31,038 nt of DNA from Chloroflexota bacterium (GCA_030831265.1 JAURLM010000290.1:1-31038), one strand, 5' to 3'; counted from the first letter of the stretch, positions 17,237-25,418 are shown. Notes: generated from the letters alone by a model not told the origin. A program made the numbers and translations.

Positions 17237-17563
17237 GTGGAGGAAAATGCCGAATCCTCGCGGCACAGGAAGAATCAAGTTAAAGAGGTACCTGCATCGA
17301 CTGGCAAGTATAAGCGCACAGTTCAGTCAAAGTGCTCGTCTTGTGGTCGCGAGTTTTCACCACGTCGTCTTTGTGGTGGCCGCGAGGTGTTCACCAAAAT
17401 GCAGATACATACTGGTAATATCGAGCCTCAATTGAAGATGCATTTCCGTTTATCTGCATCATTGGACCGCAAGTTGCTGAAGTTCATGGGGGAACCTCTT
17501 GTCGCAGGGCGATGCACTCGAACTGCTGGATCCGGAAGGCAAGCTGGCTGCGCTGTTCGCTGA
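17237..17563 (+). CDS. Possible small zinc-finger-like protein (uncertain)
   Basis: The 306-base gap between the exporter genes and the acetyltransferase gene holds an open frame of 108 codons from a GTG at 17237. It is basic and contains KCSSCGREFSPRRLCGG, a CxxC pair with a third cysteine nearby that resembles a small zinc finger. I do not recognise a family. Its last 65 bases overlap the acetyltransferase gene, where the other frame looks more protein-like, which argues against it. A second frame in the same place starts at ATG 17247 behind GGAGG (3-base spacing) and gives a basic 62-residue peptide. One of these may be a small gene, both may be chance, or this may be the remnant of a frameshifted gene. 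Confidence 0.22.
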   Translation: MEENAESSRHRKNQVKEVPASTGKYKRTVQSKCSSCGREFSPRRLCGGREVFTKMQIHTGNIEPQLKMHFRLSASLDRKLLKFMGEPLVAGRCTRTAGSGRQAGCAVR

Positions 17564-18266
17564 GCCGGAGCCTGAAGTAGTGCCCCCAAATATCCACAGG
17601 GTTCGTCCGGCGATTGTCGAAGACGTTCCTGACATGGAGACGGTTGAACAACTCGCGTTCCCGACGTTATTCCCGCCGACCCGGTTCCGCCGAGAAGTGG
17701 AGCGGTCAAATACGCTGTATCTCCTTGCAGTCCGAGATTGGACTGAAGAAGAAATTGCACTTGGGCCGGATGGATTGCGCGGCAAGCGTCGTCCGGGAAA
17801 CCTGTTTCGACGAATAATTGGGCTTCCGCGCCTGCCGTTACGAATGTTTTACCAGACCGTGGGTGGGCAACGAGAGAAATTGCCGAAGGAGTACGTTGTT
17901 GGTTTTGTCGGTCTGTGGTTCGTAATGGACGAAACTCACATCGTCATCATCGGTAACCGTCCCGGTGATCGTCGAAAAGGTATTGGTGAGCTCTTGTTGA
18001 TAGCGGCCGTTGAGGATGCGATGGACCGAAATGCCAGGGTAGTAACACTGGAAGTCCGCAGCTCCAACAAGGTGGCGCGGGCTTTGTACCATAAATACGG
18101 CTTTCGCGAAGTAGGCGTTCGGAAACGCTACTACGCGGACAATAACGAAGATGCCGTGATAATGACGACACCGCCTATTCACTCTGACGAATATCGAGAT
18201 CACTTCAAGGAAATGTCAGCAAGCCATGCTGGTAAATGGGGTGAATCGGTCAGGCGGGTGGTCTAA
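17499..18266 (+). CDS. GNAT N-acetyltransferase, RimI-like
   Basis: GNAT enzymes transfer acetyl from acetyl-CoA; RimI acetylates the N-terminal alanine of ribosomal protein S18 and related targets. The protein has 255 residues, much longer than RimI alone (about 150). The acetyl-CoA-binding motif A is RRKGIGELLL near residues 160-170, followed by TLEVRSSNKVARALYHKYGFREVGVRKRYY, the RimI signature region. About 90 residues inside the fold form an insertion rich in basic and aromatic residues, and about 30 acidic residues precede the fold. The start is TTG at 17499 with GGGGGA 5 bases upstream. An internal GTG at 17580 with GGAG 9 bases upstream is an alternative. Confidence 0.85.
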   Translation: MSQGDALELLDPEGKLAALFAEPEPEVVPPNIHRVRPAIVEDVPDMETVEQLAFPTLFPPTRFRREVERSNTLYLLAVRDWTEEEIALGPDGLRGKRRPGNLFRRIIGLPRLPLRMFYQTVGGQREKLPKEYVVGFVGLWFVMDETHIVIIGNRPGDRRKGIGELLLIAAVEDAMDRNARVVTLEVRSSNKVARALYHKYGFREVGVRKRYYADNNEDAVIMTTPPIHSDEYRDHFKEMSASHAGKWGESVRRVV

Positions 18267-18321
18267 CTAACTAATCCCGTCCTATGACTTCAATATCGAA
18301 GTCTGTGGGCATGGTGACTAC

Positions 18322-20034
18322 TTGGTCCCGCTCATATTTCCTTCAGCGCGTCTTGCCATCTGGCTATTACTGGCACTGGTCTTTGTTGCCGGCATAGGCG
18401 TTTCAGGCTGCACGTCCGAAACCGATGTGCCAGGTATTACGGTTGTACCGAGTGTTACGACAACACCTGTTTCGACTTCTACCACAGTTGGCCAGGTTCA
18501 CAATCCCGCGGATAGTCATATTCGCGGCGGGACGCTGCGCATAGCCCAGGCGTCTGACCCGGCAAGTTGTGACCTTCATTCGGCCAGCGCTTTGAGCTAC
18601 CAGTCGGTGCATCCGTGCAGCCCAATGTTGTCGCAGGTCATCACAGTGTCCACGTCAGACCACTCGGCCATCAAGCCTGATCTTGCCGTGACATGGTCAG
18701 TGGGTTCGGATGGTGTGACCTGGACATTTGACATGCGTGAGGGCGTGACCTGGCACGATGGGACGTCGTTCACTGTGGACGACGCTGTCTTCAGCCTGCG
18801 CCGTGCGATTGACCCTCCTGCGGGTATCGCACCGGGTCGTGCCAGTGCTATCGGCAAGTACATCTCTGATCCATTTCAGGTCACAGAACAGAATGGCCGA
18901 CTCGTCGTCCGGACCGATTCTCCAGCGGCCTCGTTCTTGCCGAACCTTGCGAGTACCTACGTTTCTATATACCCGCGCCATGCGACCGATGCACTGAATC
19001 CACCGTCGATGACGCTGTTTGAGTCGGTTGTGGGCACCGGGCCGTTTCGCTCTGGTGAAGTCATCCGGGGGTCTCGCTATGGGCTTGCACGCAACGACGT
19101 TTATTACATGCCAGATGAGCCGTACCTGGATGCAGTCGAGTTTTACGTCATGCCGGAACCGGCTGTGCGTTTGGCAGCGCTTAAATCGCACCAGGTGGAC
19201 ACCATTGCGATCATTACCGATGCCGAGGCGCAATCTCTGGAAAATGACTTCACCGGGAGGATAACTGTGTTTCGGACGCCTTCCGCAGGCGGGAACACGG
19301 TTCAAATGAATCTGCACAAGGCTCCATTTGATGATCTACGTGTCAGGCGCGCGGTAAACCTGGCGATCTCTCGCCCTGATGCTGATCTTGCTCTTGGGCA
19401 GGGGTACCAGGGTGTAATTCTTCCCCCAGGTAGCCAGTTCGCATTGCCGCTCGATCTTGTTTCACAACTGCCGGGATACGGAGATGTGACAGCCAATCGT
19501 GCTGAAGCGCGCAGGTTACTCACGGAAGCAGGGTTCCCGAATGGCTTTTCGACAACCATTCACACGCGGGCCAATCCGTTTTTCCAGACACTCTCAGAGT
19601 TCGTAGCTGGACAACTTGCTCAGGTGGGCATTGAGGTCAAGGTGATACCCGTAGAAGCGGTGGCATACCAGGAATTGATTTCCAGTGGCGATTTCGAGAT
19701 GTTGGGCCACAGTCATTCTTTTGCGCTTGATGACCCGGATGCCATCCTGCCTTCGCACTACTCCTGTAGCGGTGTGGAGAATTATCCGGGCCTATGTGAT
19801 CCACAAATCGACGAGTTGATTCGCCTGCAGAGCCTTGAGATGAATCCTGATCGTAGAGCCGAAATGCTGTGGGGTCTTGAACAACTGATCTGGGAGCAGG
19901 ATGCCAAGGTCTGGTTCCAATGGAGCAACAGAAGGACACCTGTGTGGAGCAACGTCGTGGGAATGGAACCCGGCGGATCAAGTCTCTACCAGGCCAGAAA
20001 CCTCAGCAGGGTATACATCGAACCCGGAGGTTAG
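18322..20034 (+). CDS. Peptide/nickel-type ABC transporter substrate-binding lipoprotein (family 5)
   Basis: This is a surface lipoprotein that captures a solute, usually an oligopeptide, and delivers it to the membrane permeases. The protein has 570 residues. A signal peptide with a hydrophobic core (about 11-26) ends in the lipobox VSGC, so Cys30 is the lipidation site. A Thr/Ser/Val-rich linker follows, then the family-5 binding domain (about 75-545) with SVGSDGVTWTFDMREGVTWHDGT and RRAVNLAISR. The start is TTG at 18322 with GGTGA 4 bases upstream; it gives the expected signal peptide. It is followed 6 bases later by two permease genes. The ligand cannot be told from sequence. Confidence 0.93.
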   Translation: MVPLIFPSARLAIWLLLALVFVAGIGVSGCTSETDVPGITVVPSVTTTPVSTSTTVGQVHNPADSHIRGGTLRIAQASDPASCDLHSASALSYQSVHPCSPMLSQVITVSTSDHSAIKPDLAVTWSVGSDGVTWTFDMREGVTWHDGTSFTVDDAVFSLRRAIDPPAGIAPGRASAIGKYISDPFQVTEQNGRLVVRTDSPAASFLPNLASTYVSIYPRHATDALNPPSMTLFESVVGTGPFRSGEVIRGSRYGLARNDVYYMPDEPYLDAVEFYVMPEPAVRLAALKSHQVDTIAIITDAEAQSLENDFTGRITVFRTPSAGGNTVQMNLHKAPFDDLRVRRAVNLAISRPDADLALGQGYQGVILPPGSQFALPLDLVSQLPGYGDVTANRAEARRLLTEAGFPNGFSTTIHTRANPFFQTLSEFVAGQLAQVGIEVKVIPVEAVAYQELISSGDFEMLGHSHSFALDDPDAILPSHYSCSGVENYPGLCDPQIDELIRLQSLEMNPDRRAEMLWGLEQLIWEQDAKVWFQWSNRRTPVWSNVVGMEPGGSSLYQARNLSRVYIEPGG

Positions 20035-20040
20035 CCTTGG

Positions 20041-21000
20041 ATGACCTACTTCGCTCGCAGGCTGGTGCTCGGATTGGCAACGCTATGGCTCGTGACCCTG
20101 GTGTCATTCGTGCTACTGCAGGTAGCCCCGGGTGATGCGGTATCCGCAGCTGTTGCTGGTTCCCTCGGCGAAGGTGGGCTTACCGCTGCTCAGATAGACC
20201 AGCAAAGGCGTGAACTCGGCCTGGATCGGAGTTGGCCTGTGCAATACGCCTCCTGGTTGGGTGGCATGTTGAGGCTTGATGGAGGCACATCCCTGGCCAC
20301 GGGGCGTCCTGTGTTCGATCACCTTGGCCCACGGGTCGCCGTTACCGTTGAACTGGCTCTGTTCGCAGTGCTTTTCTCTATTGCGTTTGGCATCTCGGGA
20401 GGGCTGGCCGGTGCTCGAATGGCCGGTACTGCAATCGACACAGGATTGCGATCGATCGCATTCCTGACATTGTCTGTCCCTACGTTCTGGATAGCGTTGC
20501 TTCTCATTGTTGCGGTCGCAAGTTGGACAGGTCACTTTCTTGCGCTGGGTTTCGAACCGCTGGGCGTTGCACCCAGGGCGAACCTTGTCTCCGTACTCCC
20601 GGCGGCACTGGTTCTTGCCTTGCGGCCAGGTGCAATCTTGATGCGGATGACACGCGCTTCCACGATTGGTGCGACCCAATCTAACCATTTTGTGTTTGCT
20701 CGATCAAAGGGTGTTGCGCTGGATGTCGCATTTCGCAGGCATGGATTTCGAACAGCACTCCTACCTGTTGTGACAGTGATCGGTGCGGAAACAGTCTTCC
20801 TGCTTGGTGGCGCAGTCGTGGTGGAACAGGTTTTTGGTTTGCCCGGCCTGGGGAGGTCACTGGTCAGTGCTGTGCTTGCGCGTGACTTTCCCGTGGTCCA
20901 GGCACTGACCGTGATATTTGCCGTTTCTGCCGTAGGGATGAACCTGCTGGTCGACATTATGTACACGTTGCTCGACCCACGTCTGCGAGGCGGGGCGTGA
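20041..21000 (+). CDS. Dpp/Opp-type ABC transporter permease (DppB-like)
   Basis: This is an inner-membrane permease subunit for uptake of the solute bound by the preceding lipoprotein. The protein has 319 residues, the usual size. It shows the DppB-type N-terminus (MTYFARRLVLGLATLWLVTL, then VAPGD), about six membrane segments, and the EAA-type loop that docks the ATPase (FARSKGVALDVAFRRHGFRTALLPVVT, about 219-245). It ends with DIMYTLLDPRLR, typical of this subunit. The ATG has GGAGG 10 bases upstream, located at the end of the previous gene. It overlaps the next permease by 4 bases (GTGA). Confidence 0.94.
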   Translation: MTYFARRLVLGLATLWLVTLVSFVLLQVAPGDAVSAAVAGSLGEGGLTAAQIDQQRRELGLDRSWPVQYASWLGGMLRLDGGTSLATGRPVFDHLGPRVAVTVELALFAVLFSIAFGISGGLAGARMAGTAIDTGLRSIAFLTLSVPTFWIALLLIVAVASWTGHFLALGFEPLGVAPRANLVSVLPAALVLALRPGAILMRMTRASTIGATQSNHFVFARSKGVALDVAFRRHGFRTALLPVVTVIGAETVFLLGGAVVVEQVFGLPGLGRSLVSAVLARDFPVVQALTVIFAVSAVGMNLLVDIMYTLLDPRLRGGA

Positions 21001-21821
21001 GTGTTTTCAACGCAAAGAACAGGTCACGTGGAATCGGCAGCGCGGCATTTGCAGCATCACTACTCGTGGGTTTAGTCGTTCTTTATTCGATGATTTCGGG
21101 GCATGACCCGGATACACAGCGCCTTGAGGACCGCCTCATGTCCGTGTCTGGTAACCATCTGATGGGCACAGACCAGTTGGGAAGGGATCTGCTGAGCCGG
21201 ATAGGGGTTGGCATCCGGAACTCACTTACCACGGCTACGATCATCTTCGTTGTTGCCTGTATTGGTGGCGGCCTGGTCGGGGTAATCAGTGGTTATCTTG
21301 GAGGAAAGACCGACACGCTGGTGCAGCGGGTGGTGGACACGGTGATGGCCTTACCGTTGCTTGTGCTAGTCCTGGCTGTTGTTGCCAGCACCGGCGGCTC
21401 TTTCTGGGGACTTGCGATGGCGATGTCTGTTGCATTCATGCCACTGTCGGTACGCGTGGCAAGATCGTCGGCATTGTCATTGCAGACAGCCGAGTTCGTT
21501 CTTATGGCTAGATCAGGCGGAGCATCCAGGTCGCGCATCGTGTTCAAGCACATTATTCCGAACACGATGGGTTCATGGGCAATCGTTGCAGCGAGCCAGG
21601 TGAGTGCAGCGATACTCATCGAATCAGCGCTTGCGTTTCTTGGTGCCTCTGCAGGCAGGTTGACACTTGGTGGGCTGCTGGGGGGCGAGGCGCAGACCTA
21701 TATGTCAGTGGCACCGTGGTTGCTCATATGGCCGGGAGTCATGCTGGGATTGCTAGCACTGGCAATCAACCTGAGCGGAGAATGGCTGGCCGCGCGTTCG
21801 GCAACGCTGCCGGACACTTAA
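20997..21821 (+). CDS. Dpp/Opp-type ABC transporter permease (DppC-like)
   Basis: This is the second inner-membrane permease subunit of the same uptake system. The protein has 274 residues. It has the DppC hallmark HLMGTDQLGRDLLSRI near residues 52-65, six or so membrane segments, and an EAA loop (LMARSGGASRSRIVFKHIIPNTMG, about 169-192). The GTG start overlaps the upstream stop as GTGA, so the two are translationally coupled. No ATPase gene follows: the next gene is on the opposite strand and the two stop codons overlap in TTAA. The ATPase subunits must be coded elsewhere or be shared with another transporter. Confidence 0.93.
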   Translation: MSVFNAKNRSRGIGSAAFAASLLVGLVVLYSMISGHDPDTQRLEDRLMSVSGNHLMGTDQLGRDLLSRIGVGIRNSLTTATIIFVVACIGGGLVGVISGYLGGKTDTLVQRVVDTVMALPLLVLVLAVVASTGGSFWGLAMAMSVAFMPLSVRVARSSALSLQTAEFVLMARSGGASRSRIVFKHIIPNTMGSWAIVAASQVSAAILIESALAFLGASAGRLTLGGLLGGEAQTYMSVAPWLLIWPGVMLGLLALAINLSGEWLAARSATLPDT

Positions 21822-22642
21822 GAACGGAGAATGGTTGGCACAACGAATATCAGCGCGATGTTTACGATGAGTGCCACGATCATCCATTGCTGCTGTACTC
21901 GTTTGAAGTGTTCCAGTGAACTCCACCTGCGCGCTCGCCACGCAAGCTCATTTCCTCGGAATCCTAGAAATACGCCGTAAGCCAGATACAGGGACAGCCG
22001 CCACCCGATCTCCAGCACACTTTCTGGAATTGCGAGGAAGACAAGCCCTAAGATCCCGAGCCAGACGCCGTTGGCTGGGCCCCATACAGGGCCAATAAGA
22101 AATGCCGCAGTGTTCCAACCCCGGGCTGATGGAGGGAGCTTGGCTGATTTTGTACCCGAATCGTTCTCTCGACGAGAATCCTCCAGCTCTTGTTGCTTCA
22201 ACTTCTCTGCTTTCGCACGCGCACCGTCACGCCGGTCAGGCTTCTGTTGCTGCGGATTCCGCTCCCGCCGTTGCGATTGTCGGTCGGCTTCGGCTCGGCC
22301 GGGGCTACGCTGGGGAGGAGTTTCTCGCCCTCTGGAACTGATCCGTATCCCGCCCGGCTGACTGCGCGGAGCGCGTCGGGAGGTGTCGGCACCGATAACC
22401 GTGATACGAGCGGAGTCCGCCAGTGACTGTCCGCACTTCACGCAGTAAGACGCCCGCACTTCGTTTGATGCGAGGCACCTGGAGCATTCGATCAGCCCAA
22501 GTGGGGGAGGTCTGTTGGGGTCTGGCTGGTAGATGAGTTCACCGCATCGCTCACAGGAGTACGCGTCGGAATCATTCTGCGTCCCGCAGTGGGAGCAGAA
22601 TGTGGACGACGGTTCCTGACCTGTTTGCTGATCGGTTGACAT
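21818..22642 (-). CDS. Zinc-ribbon membrane protein with DUF2628-like C-terminus
   Basis: The function is unknown. The protein has 274 residues in three parts. The first 80 residues hold two double zinc ribbons, each built from CxxC pairs (CSHCG and CERCG; CSRC and CVKCG). A long charged, Arg/Gln/Glu/Pro-rich region follows (about 85-170), probably disordered. The last 100 residues have membrane segments and the pattern GWNTAAFLIGPVWGP and FLGFRGNELAWRARRW, resembling DUF2628 proteins, whose role is not known. The ATG at 22642 has no visible ribosome-binding site. Its stop overlaps that of the permease gene on the other strand, so the two converge without a terminator between them. Confidence 0.8.
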   Translation of the reverse strand: MSTDQQTGQEPSSTFCSHCGTQNDSDAYSCERCGELIYQPDPNRPPPLGLIECSRCLASNEVRASYCVKCGQSLADSARITVIGADTSRRAPRSQPGGIRISSRGRETPPQRSPGRAEADRQSQRRERNPQQQKPDRRDGARAKAEKLKQQELEDSRRENDSGTKSAKLPPSARGWNTAAFLIGPVWGPANGVWLGILGLVFLAIPESVLEIGWRLSLYLAYGVFLGFRGNELAWRARRWSSLEHFKRVQQQWMIVALIVNIALIFVVPTILRS

Positions 22643-22728
22643 CTTGTTATTAGATATCCGGTTCTACGTTGCGCTGAAAGTTGCCCGTATGGGTTTCTGG
22701 CGGTCATTGTCGGTAACCGGGCGCATTA

Positions 22729-23640
22729 TCAAAGATTGCTGACATCAAGATTCATTGATGCGAGCAGATCATCCAATTCTTCCACCGTATCTTGCCCGAC
22801 TGCAGGAGTAGGTGGTCGGACGTGCGGCTCATCAAGCAGCCCGCGCTTCGTCATCAGGTGTTTCCGTATGCTAAGCCCGATTCCTGCCGAGTTTTCGTAC
22901 CTTATCAGCGGAATCCACTTGTAGAAGACCTCACGAGCACCTTCTTTGTCACCTGATTGCATCTTTCGGTAAACGGCAACCAGCACTTCCGGGTATGCAA
23001 ACCCGGTCATCGTGCCTGCGCCACCGCGCCGCAACTCTTCAAACAGGAATGCACCGCCAAGGCCACCGAACACCGACATGTTCCCTCCAGTGGCTGCGAC
23101 AACACGGGTCACTTTCTGCGGAGTAGGCGGGTCTTCCAGCTTGAGATACCGGGCAGATGGCAAATCTGTGTTCAGATTGGCGATGAACTCCGGGGACATG
23201 TGCACGCCCGTCTGTTCTGGTAGATCCTGCACCACTATCGGGGTGTCAACTGCGTCCTGTATAGCGGAGTAGTAAGCCTTGACCGCGGCATCGTTGGGTT
23301 TCGCCATTCGGGGCGGGGATGCCATAACAGCGCTCGCTCCGGCTGCTGATGCTTCCCGTGCGCGCTCCGCCACGTCCCTGCCGCTCTGCGACGATATCCC
23401 GACTACGACCTTGAGTCGGCCGTCGGCAGCCTTGATGACCGCGTTCATCACCAGGCTCCGCTCGGCATCTGACAATCGGTGTGACTCTCCCATGACGCCC
23501 AGTGTGACAACGCCAGTGCAGCCGGAGGATACGGCGCAATCTACGAGTCTATGGAATGGCCCGGGGTTGACCTCACCGTCTGCCGTGAACGGTGTTGGAA
23601 GCATGAAATGGATACCGTCGAGAGCCGTGTCGCGTGGCAA
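22729..23640 (-). CDS. DHDPS/N-acetylneuraminate lyase family aldolase, divergent
   Basis: These enzymes form a Schiff base with a 2-oxo acid, usually pyruvate, for aldol addition or cleavage. The protein has 303 residues, the family length, and a TIM-barrel pattern. The Schiff-base lysine is Lys167 in YLKLED. Other hallmarks of true dihydrodipicolinate synthase are changed: the GTTGE loop reads GVMGES (48-53), and YNxPxRT reads QDLPEQT (138-144), so the catalytic Tyr and the substrate-binding Arg are absent. It is therefore unlikely to make lysine precursor; the substrate is unknown. The start is TTG at 23640 with GGAGG 6 bases upstream. It appears to be a single gene. Confidence 0.88.
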   Translation of the reverse strand: MPRDTALDGIHFMLPTPFTADGEVNPGPFHRLVDCAVSSGCTGVVTLGVMGESHRLSDAERSLVMNAVIKAADGRLKVVVGISSQSGRDVAERAREASAAGASAVMASPPRMAKPNDAAVKAYYSAIQDAVDTPIVVQDLPEQTGVHMSPEFIANLNTDLPSARYLKLEDPPTPQKVTRVVAATGGNMSVFGGLGGAFLFEELRRGGAGTMTGFAYPEVLVAVYRKMQSGDKEGAREVFYKWIPLIRYENSAGIGLSIRKHLMTKRGLLDEPHVRPPTPAVGQDTVEELDDLLASMNLDVSNL

Positions 23641-23735
23641 AGAAAACCTCCGGCGGTTTCAAGAGTGTGTCAGCGCATCGCCAGGTTAATCTTTGCGGAC
23701 TTTATGTCTTGCCGCAACTCCGGTGCGTATGACCA

Positions 23736-24197
23736 CTATGGTTTTTTGCCAAACCAACGGCGGGTCTTTTTGCGCGGACTGCCAGGGAACTCAAGAATGT
23801 TCCCGTCCCGGCGCTTGACCGGTGGACGTTTCGAGTCAACCGGTTTGCCACGCCAGAACTTGGTCTGCTGGCTGTTGGACCTCCCTGTGCCGTAACCCGC
23901 TGAGGCTCGTCGGTTCCGCCTGATAAGCAGGTAATATCCGATCCCGGATAGTGCGAATCCGATGATTGTCAGTGGGAGGACGAACCTCCGCACGGCAACA
24001 CCTGCAATTAGCAGCAGCATTCCGCCGACGATGAGTTTTTCCGGAGTGGGATACCACGCAGGCGTCCCTGTCCTGACTTTGCGAGGCGGAACCGGACGAG
24101 AAATGCGAACAAGGTCCGGCTTGCGTCGTTCATCGTGTTCGAGAATCTCTTCGATCTCGTTCTTCCACTTGTTATTCGGCTCATCAACCTTCGGCAT
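23736..24197 (-). CDS. Small membrane protein of unknown function
   Basis: I do not recognise this protein. It has 153 residues from the ATG at 24197, chosen because GGAG lies 9 bases upstream. The N-terminal 55 residues are charged and helical (NNKWKNEIEEILEHDERRK). Two membrane segments sit close together (about 55-70 and 73-90), forming a hairpin. The C-terminal 60 residues are strongly basic and polar, ending KKTRRWFGKKP, with a short NILEFPG motif. The basic tail would lie on the cytoplasmic side and could contact nucleic acid or membrane lipid; this is inference. It is divergent from the HemQ-family gene and the two share a 121-base upstream region. Confidence 0.72.
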   Translation of the reverse strand: MPKVDEPNNKWKNEIEEILEHDERRKPDLVRISRPVPPRKVRTGTPAWYPTPEKLIVGGMLLLIAGVAVRRFVLPLTIIGFALSGIGYYLLIRRNRRASAGYGTGRSNSQQTKFWRGKPVDSKRPPVKRRDGNILEFPGSPRKKTRRWFGKKP

Positions 24198-24318
24198 TTG
24201 GATTTTCTCCGTAATCCGGCCACTCGTGCATCTAAGCTGCACGCAGTTTGCCTTCATTCGCCTTTACACTAAACACGTTCGCATCGATCAAGACCGTGGT
24301 ACAGGACTCAGGGGTGCT

Positions 24319-24990
24319 ATGCCTGATATTGAATACGACGATTTCGTTAAGTTCAGCTTTTTCAAACTTGACCGTTCCTGGCGGAAACTGCCTGCTGAAG
24401 AGCGCAAGAAGTCACGAGAAGAATTTGCTTCTGTGGTCGAAGAGCTAGCATCTGATGGTAAGACCAATACATATTCGACCGTAGGCACACGGGCTGACGT
24501 TGACATGATGATTGTCCAGGCTGCTGCCAGCATTGAGACATTTCACAGTTCAGCCAGTCGTCTTAACAGCACCCACATGGCGGCATACCTTGAGCAGCCT
24601 TATTCGTTCCTCTCGGTTCGTCGCAAGACTCGTTACAAGCACGGCGGCGGGGCTCCTGAACTGAAGGACGACTACCGCTACTTTGTTATTTACCCCATGG
24701 TTAAGACGCGCGCATGGTACGGAAAGTCCATGGAAGAGCGCCAGAAGATAATGAATGACCACTTCCGAGTGGGTCATAACTACCCGATGGTCAAGATAAA
24801 TACCACCTATGCGTTTGGCCTGGATGACCCGGAGTTTGTAGTGGGGTTCGAGATGGACGACCCTTCCGACTTCGTGTCCCTGGTGATGGATCTTCGCGAT
24901 GTTGAGGCGGCTCAGTACACGCTGTCTGAGACGCCGATCTTTACGACCATCCGGATGCCAATTACGGAAGTGCTTGAAGCACTCGGGTAA
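24319..24990 (+). CDS. HemQ/chlorite dismutase family heme protein
   Basis: HemQ proteins decarboxylate coproheme to heme b in the coproporphyrin pathway; relatives are chlorite dismutases. The protein has 223 residues, usual for monomeric units of the family. It has YPMVKTRAWYGKSMEERQ (125-142), where Tyr125 and Lys129 match the HemQ propionate region, and HFRVGHNY following, with His148 the probable proximal heme ligand. GLDDPEFVVGFEMDDP and LRDVEAAQYT are typical of the C-terminal ferredoxin-like domain. The start is ATG at 24319 behind AGGGG; open frame upstream is non-coding. HemQ is more likely than chlorite dismutase, but the distal residue was not identified. The gene ends in a strong terminator. 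Confidence 0.88.
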   Translation: MPDIEYDDFVKFSFFKLDRSWRKLPAEERKKSREEFASVVEELASDGKTNTYSTVGTRADVDMMIVQAAASIETFHSSASRLNSTHMAAYLEQPYSFLSVRRKTRYKHGGGAPELKDDYRYFVIYPMVKTRAWYGKSMEERQKIMNDHFRVGHNYPMVKINTTYAFGLDDPEFVVGFEMDDPSDFVSLVMDLRDVEAAQYTLSETPIFTTIRMPITEVLEALG

Positions 24991-25017
24991 TGTAGAACTT
25001 CGTTCGTAGACGATAGC

Positions 25018-25050
25018 AAAACGCCCCGGTGAAATTCACCGGGGCGTTTT
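25018..25050. terminator. Bidirectional rho-independent terminator between the HemQ-family and ferredoxin genes
   Basis: A perfect inverted repeat has 16-bp arms AAAACGCCCCGGTGAA (25018-25033) and TTCACCGGGGCGTTTT (25035-25050). It carries A-runs on one side and T-runs on the other, so it ends transcripts on both strands. It lies 27 bases after the HemQ-family stop and 18 bases after the ferredoxin stop. Confidence 0.95.
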
Positions 25051-25068
25051 CATTGCGAAACTTATGCG

Positions 25069-25335
25069 CTACTTGTTCAGGCCGGGCTCTGAACTGTCGT
25101 AGTCGTAGTCGTAGTTGATCTTGATGAATTCCTTCTGATCATCCGGGACCTGGTCTTCCGGGTAGATTGCGTTGACCGGGCATACCGGCTCGCAGGCTGC
25201 GCAGTCAATGCACTCTTCCGGGTTGATGTGCAGCTGGTTGTCACCCGGCTTGGAGTAGATGCAGTCTACCGGGCACACGTCTACGCAAGCACCGTCCAAT
25301 ACGTCTACGCAGGCCTTAGCGATGATGTAGGTCAT
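25069..25335 (-). CDS. 7Fe ferredoxin ([3Fe-4S][4Fe-4S]), Azotobacter FdI type
   Basis: This is a small soluble electron carrier. The protein has 88 residues from the ATG at 25335, with AGGAG 10 bases upstream; a longer reading from 25383 is unlikely. The cysteine pattern matches 7Fe ferredoxins: Cys9, Cys17 and Cys52 for the [3Fe-4S] cluster, and Cys21, Cys42, Cys45 and Cys48 for the [4Fe-4S] cluster. The extra Cys25 in CPVDCIY matches the free cysteine next to the cluster in Azotobacter vinelandii FdI. The tail is acidic (PDDQKEFIKINYDYDYDSSEPG), as in that family. Partner enzymes cannot be read from context. Confidence 0.94.
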   Translation of the reverse strand: MTYIIAKACVDVLDGACVDVCPVDCIYSKPGDNQLHINPEECIDCAACEPVCPVNAIYPEDQVPDDQKEFIKINYDYDYDSSEPGLNK

Positions 25336-25418
25336 TACCCTGGAACTCCTGAGTGCCACGCGCTTTGCCCCGTGCGCGGCCATGATGGTGTGGGGCGTAT
25401 TTGTTCGGCCAATTCCGG

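Noticed and set aside
23962..24318. 119-codon extension of the HemQ-family protein
   Set aside because: It is antisense to the small membrane protein gene and unlike the family; the ATG at 24319 has AGGGG upstream.
25336..25383. 16-residue extension of the ferredoxin
   Set aside because: The ribosome-binding site for the ATG at 25335 lies inside it, and 7Fe ferredoxins start directly before the first cluster segment.
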